DNA of 6,857 bases, from positions 12,745-19,601 of the forward strand of contig DGPZ01000059.1 in assembly GCA_002390675.1 (NCBI GenBank), in the 5' to 3' direction. The notes under the pieces are model-generated. The model ran no database searches. It saw only the letters and a program-made list of their open reading frames with translations, and was not told the origin of the DNA. A program made the position numbers and the translations under genes. Positions 6,137 through 6,857 of the stretch are shown here, in pieces (position 1 is the stretch's first letter; each line of letters starts with the position of its first letter). This stretch comes from Deltaproteobacteria bacterium UBA4427 (GTDB lineage Bacteria > Myxococcota_A > UBA9160 > UBA4427).

Positions 6137-6246
6137 CCCGAATCGCTTTCGTCTCGGCGTTCGGCTGGATGTCCGGCCGGGTGTCTCGTCTGACGTTCGG
6201 ATAAATGTTCGGCTTCGCGTGTCGACGGGCGGGGGAGCGTACGCAT
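6133..6246 (-). CDS. Possible small ORF, 37 codons, bridging two genes
   Basis: An ATG at 6246, 12 nt after the stop of the Cys-rich gene, opens a frame that ends in TGA at 6133-6135. It overlaps the ATG of the 155-aa gene as ATGA. The product would be hydrophilic and rich in Arg, Glu and His, with no membrane segment. It consists largely of the imperfect DNA repeat described separately, so it may not be a gene. A weak GGA lies 4 nt before the ATG. The only support is the tight spacing on both sides; it could instead act as a leader that carries ribosomes to the next start. Confidence 0.22.
   Translation of the reverse strand: MRTLPRPSTREAEHLSERQTRHPAGHPAERRDESDSG
6151..6213. repeat. Imperfect tandem direct repeat between two minus-strand genes
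   Basis: Two copies read GTCTCG, then (in the second copy only) a few extra bases, then a CGTTCGG...ATGT(C/T)CGGC core. They lie at 6151-6177 and 6183-6213, about 32 bp apart. The last 21 bases of the two copies match at about 16 positions. A shorter third relative (ATTCGGCTGAAT, 6119-6130) lies within the first codons of the 155-aa gene. Together they fill much of the 122-bp gap between the two neighbouring genes. Confidence 0.45.
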
Positions 6247-6258
6247 GATGTCCAATAT

Positions 6259-6816
6259 TTAGCGCCGGCCATACAGAAGATCCAAACGAACCTCCTGTTC
6301 GCTTGGCCGCCCCTTTGACCAAGCGATCCGCCCCTGACGATGGCAGGCGCAACATCGCGTGACGATCTCAAAATCGACCCGTGCAGGTGAGGCCGAATCC
6401 CGCGCCTCACCGATCACGAGCTCAAACTGACTCTGTCGGCAGACTCGGCAGCGAAGTGACTCACGTGGCTCGTCGCGATGCCCCTCGTTCATTCGCAACG
6501 GAACTTCCTCAGCATCAAGCAAAGCGACTTCGCGACCACATCTCGTACAAGCCGCGAAAACTGGCAGCCAGAACGGGGATTCGACCGGTTCACCCTCGTG
6601 CATGGGCTGTTGCGCCTCACGCCAAACACGTGTCACCGTGCGCCAGAAAAACCCGCCGGGGGCGAGGGCGATTCGTGGCCAACCCGACACCCGAAACGAT
6701 GTCCCTCGGCAATCGCAAGCCGCCGCTCCATAGAGCATGTCGCTCGCGGGCATCTCCGGCGAAAAGGCGGGGAGCGCGGGGTCGATCTCGAGTGTGCCTA
6801 CGAGCCTAGGGTCCAC
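6259..6816 (-). CDS. Cys-rich, probably zinc-binding protein of unknown function
   Basis: This predicted 185-aa soluble protein belongs to no family that I recognise. Cysteines come in clusters: C34-x-C36, C90-x2-C93-G, C123-x2-C126, and C155-C156-A-C158-H159. The two middle CxxC pairs, 33 residues apart, look like the two knuckles of a zinc ribbon; the outer clusters could form a second metal site. P-F-W-L-P-V-F-A-A-C precedes the first knuckle. C155-C-A-C-H159 formally fits the CxxCH heme motif, but there is no signal peptide, so zinc is preferred. The GTG start at 6816 lies three codons after an in-frame TAG and overlaps the end of an upstream frame by 11 nt, but has no clear Shine-Dalgarno sequence. 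An ATG at 6753 (Met22) or 6738 (Met27) would also keep all Cys clusters. The neighbours are a partial upstream gene, the 155-aa unknown gene and cytochrome c, all on the same strand. Confidence 0.6.
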   Translation of the reverse strand: MDPRLVGTLEIDPALPAFSPEMPASDMLYGAAACDCRGTSFRVSGWPRIALAPGGFFWRTVTRVWREAQQPMHEGEPVESPFWLPVFAACTRCGREVALLDAEEVPLRMNEGHRDEPRESLRCRVCRQSQFELVIGEARDSASPARVDFEIVTRCCACHRQGRIAWSKGRPSEQEVRLDLLYGRR

Positions 6817-6857
6817 GTGCGGAATCTAACGCGTCTGCGAGGTCAACGTAGACCGAG
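6806..6857 (-). CDS. C-terminal end of a further minus-strand gene (partial)
   Basis: From the right edge one minus-strand frame reads S-V-Y-V-D-L-A-D-A-L-D-S-A-R-G-P and stops at TAG (6806-6808). The composition is protein-like and the stop lies 8 nt beyond the GTG of the Cys-rich gene, a common overlap in operons. Only 16 codons are visible, so the product is unknown and the call is tentative. Confidence 0.35.
   Translation of the reverse strand, partial: SVYVDLADALDSARGP

Noticed and set aside
6338..6352. CCACH motif of the Cys-rich protein read as a c-type heme site.
   Set aside because: No signal peptide or membrane anchor is visible, so heme attachment in the periplasm is unlikely. 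Kept only as a question in the findings.
6137..6355. Extended N-terminus of the 155-aa protein up to the ATG at 6355.
   Set aside because: It would overlap the Cys-rich gene by almost 100 bases, and the extra residues are low-complexity Arg/Thr/Ser/Pro derived from the repeats.

Overview
The window looks like a piece of chromosome from a Gram-negative, aerobic or microaerobic bacterium with moderately high G+C (upper fifties by eye, not computed). The evidence is a lipoprotein-anchored class I cytochrome c, an ergothioneine synthase, a Rieske protein and a CoA-thiolase-family protein. A proteobacterial, myxobacterial or related lineage fits, but nothing here fixes the taxon. There are no rRNA or tRNA genes, CRISPR arrays, transposases or phage genes.

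Layout, left to right. Bases 1-825 (+) hold the C-terminal part of a thiolase-like acetyl-CoA acetyltransferase, the only plus-strand gene. It converges on a long minus-strand block, and the two facing stop codons share one CTAG. Read in its own direction (right to left), the minus block contains: the last codons of a gene running off the right edge; a Cys-rich, probably zinc-binding protein of unknown function (6259-6816); a possible 37-codon ORF; an unrecognised 155-aa protein (5669-6136); a cytochrome c lipoprotein (5190-5672); EgtB, the ergothioneine sulfoxide synthase (3784-5067); a CPA1/NhaP-type Na+(K+)/H+ antiporter with a TrkA-N-like tail (1669-3597); and an SRPBCC-Rieske protein (822-1676).

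The minus strand probably comprises at least two translationally coupled units. In the first, the 155-aa gene and the cytochrome overlap through TTGA, with a strong GGAGGAG ribosome-binding site before the TTG start. The Cys-rich gene overlaps the partial upstream gene and lies just ahead of the small ORF. In the second, the antiporter and the SRPBCC-Rieske protein overlap by 8 nt. EgtB is flanked by gaps of 122 and 186 bp and may have its own promoter. Joint function can only be guessed: the cassette at the right end serves membrane-anchored electron transfer with two unknown partners, EgtB makes a redox-buffering thiol, and the antiporter handles ions.

The most interesting gene is the Rieske protein at 822-1676. 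Its domain order is the reverse of classical Rieske oxygenase alpha subunits (SRPBCC first, Rieske last). Its SRPBCC part carries E-x3-D-x2-H-x4-H, the signature of the mononuclear iron site of those enzymes, so it may be a domain-permuted Rieske oxygenase.
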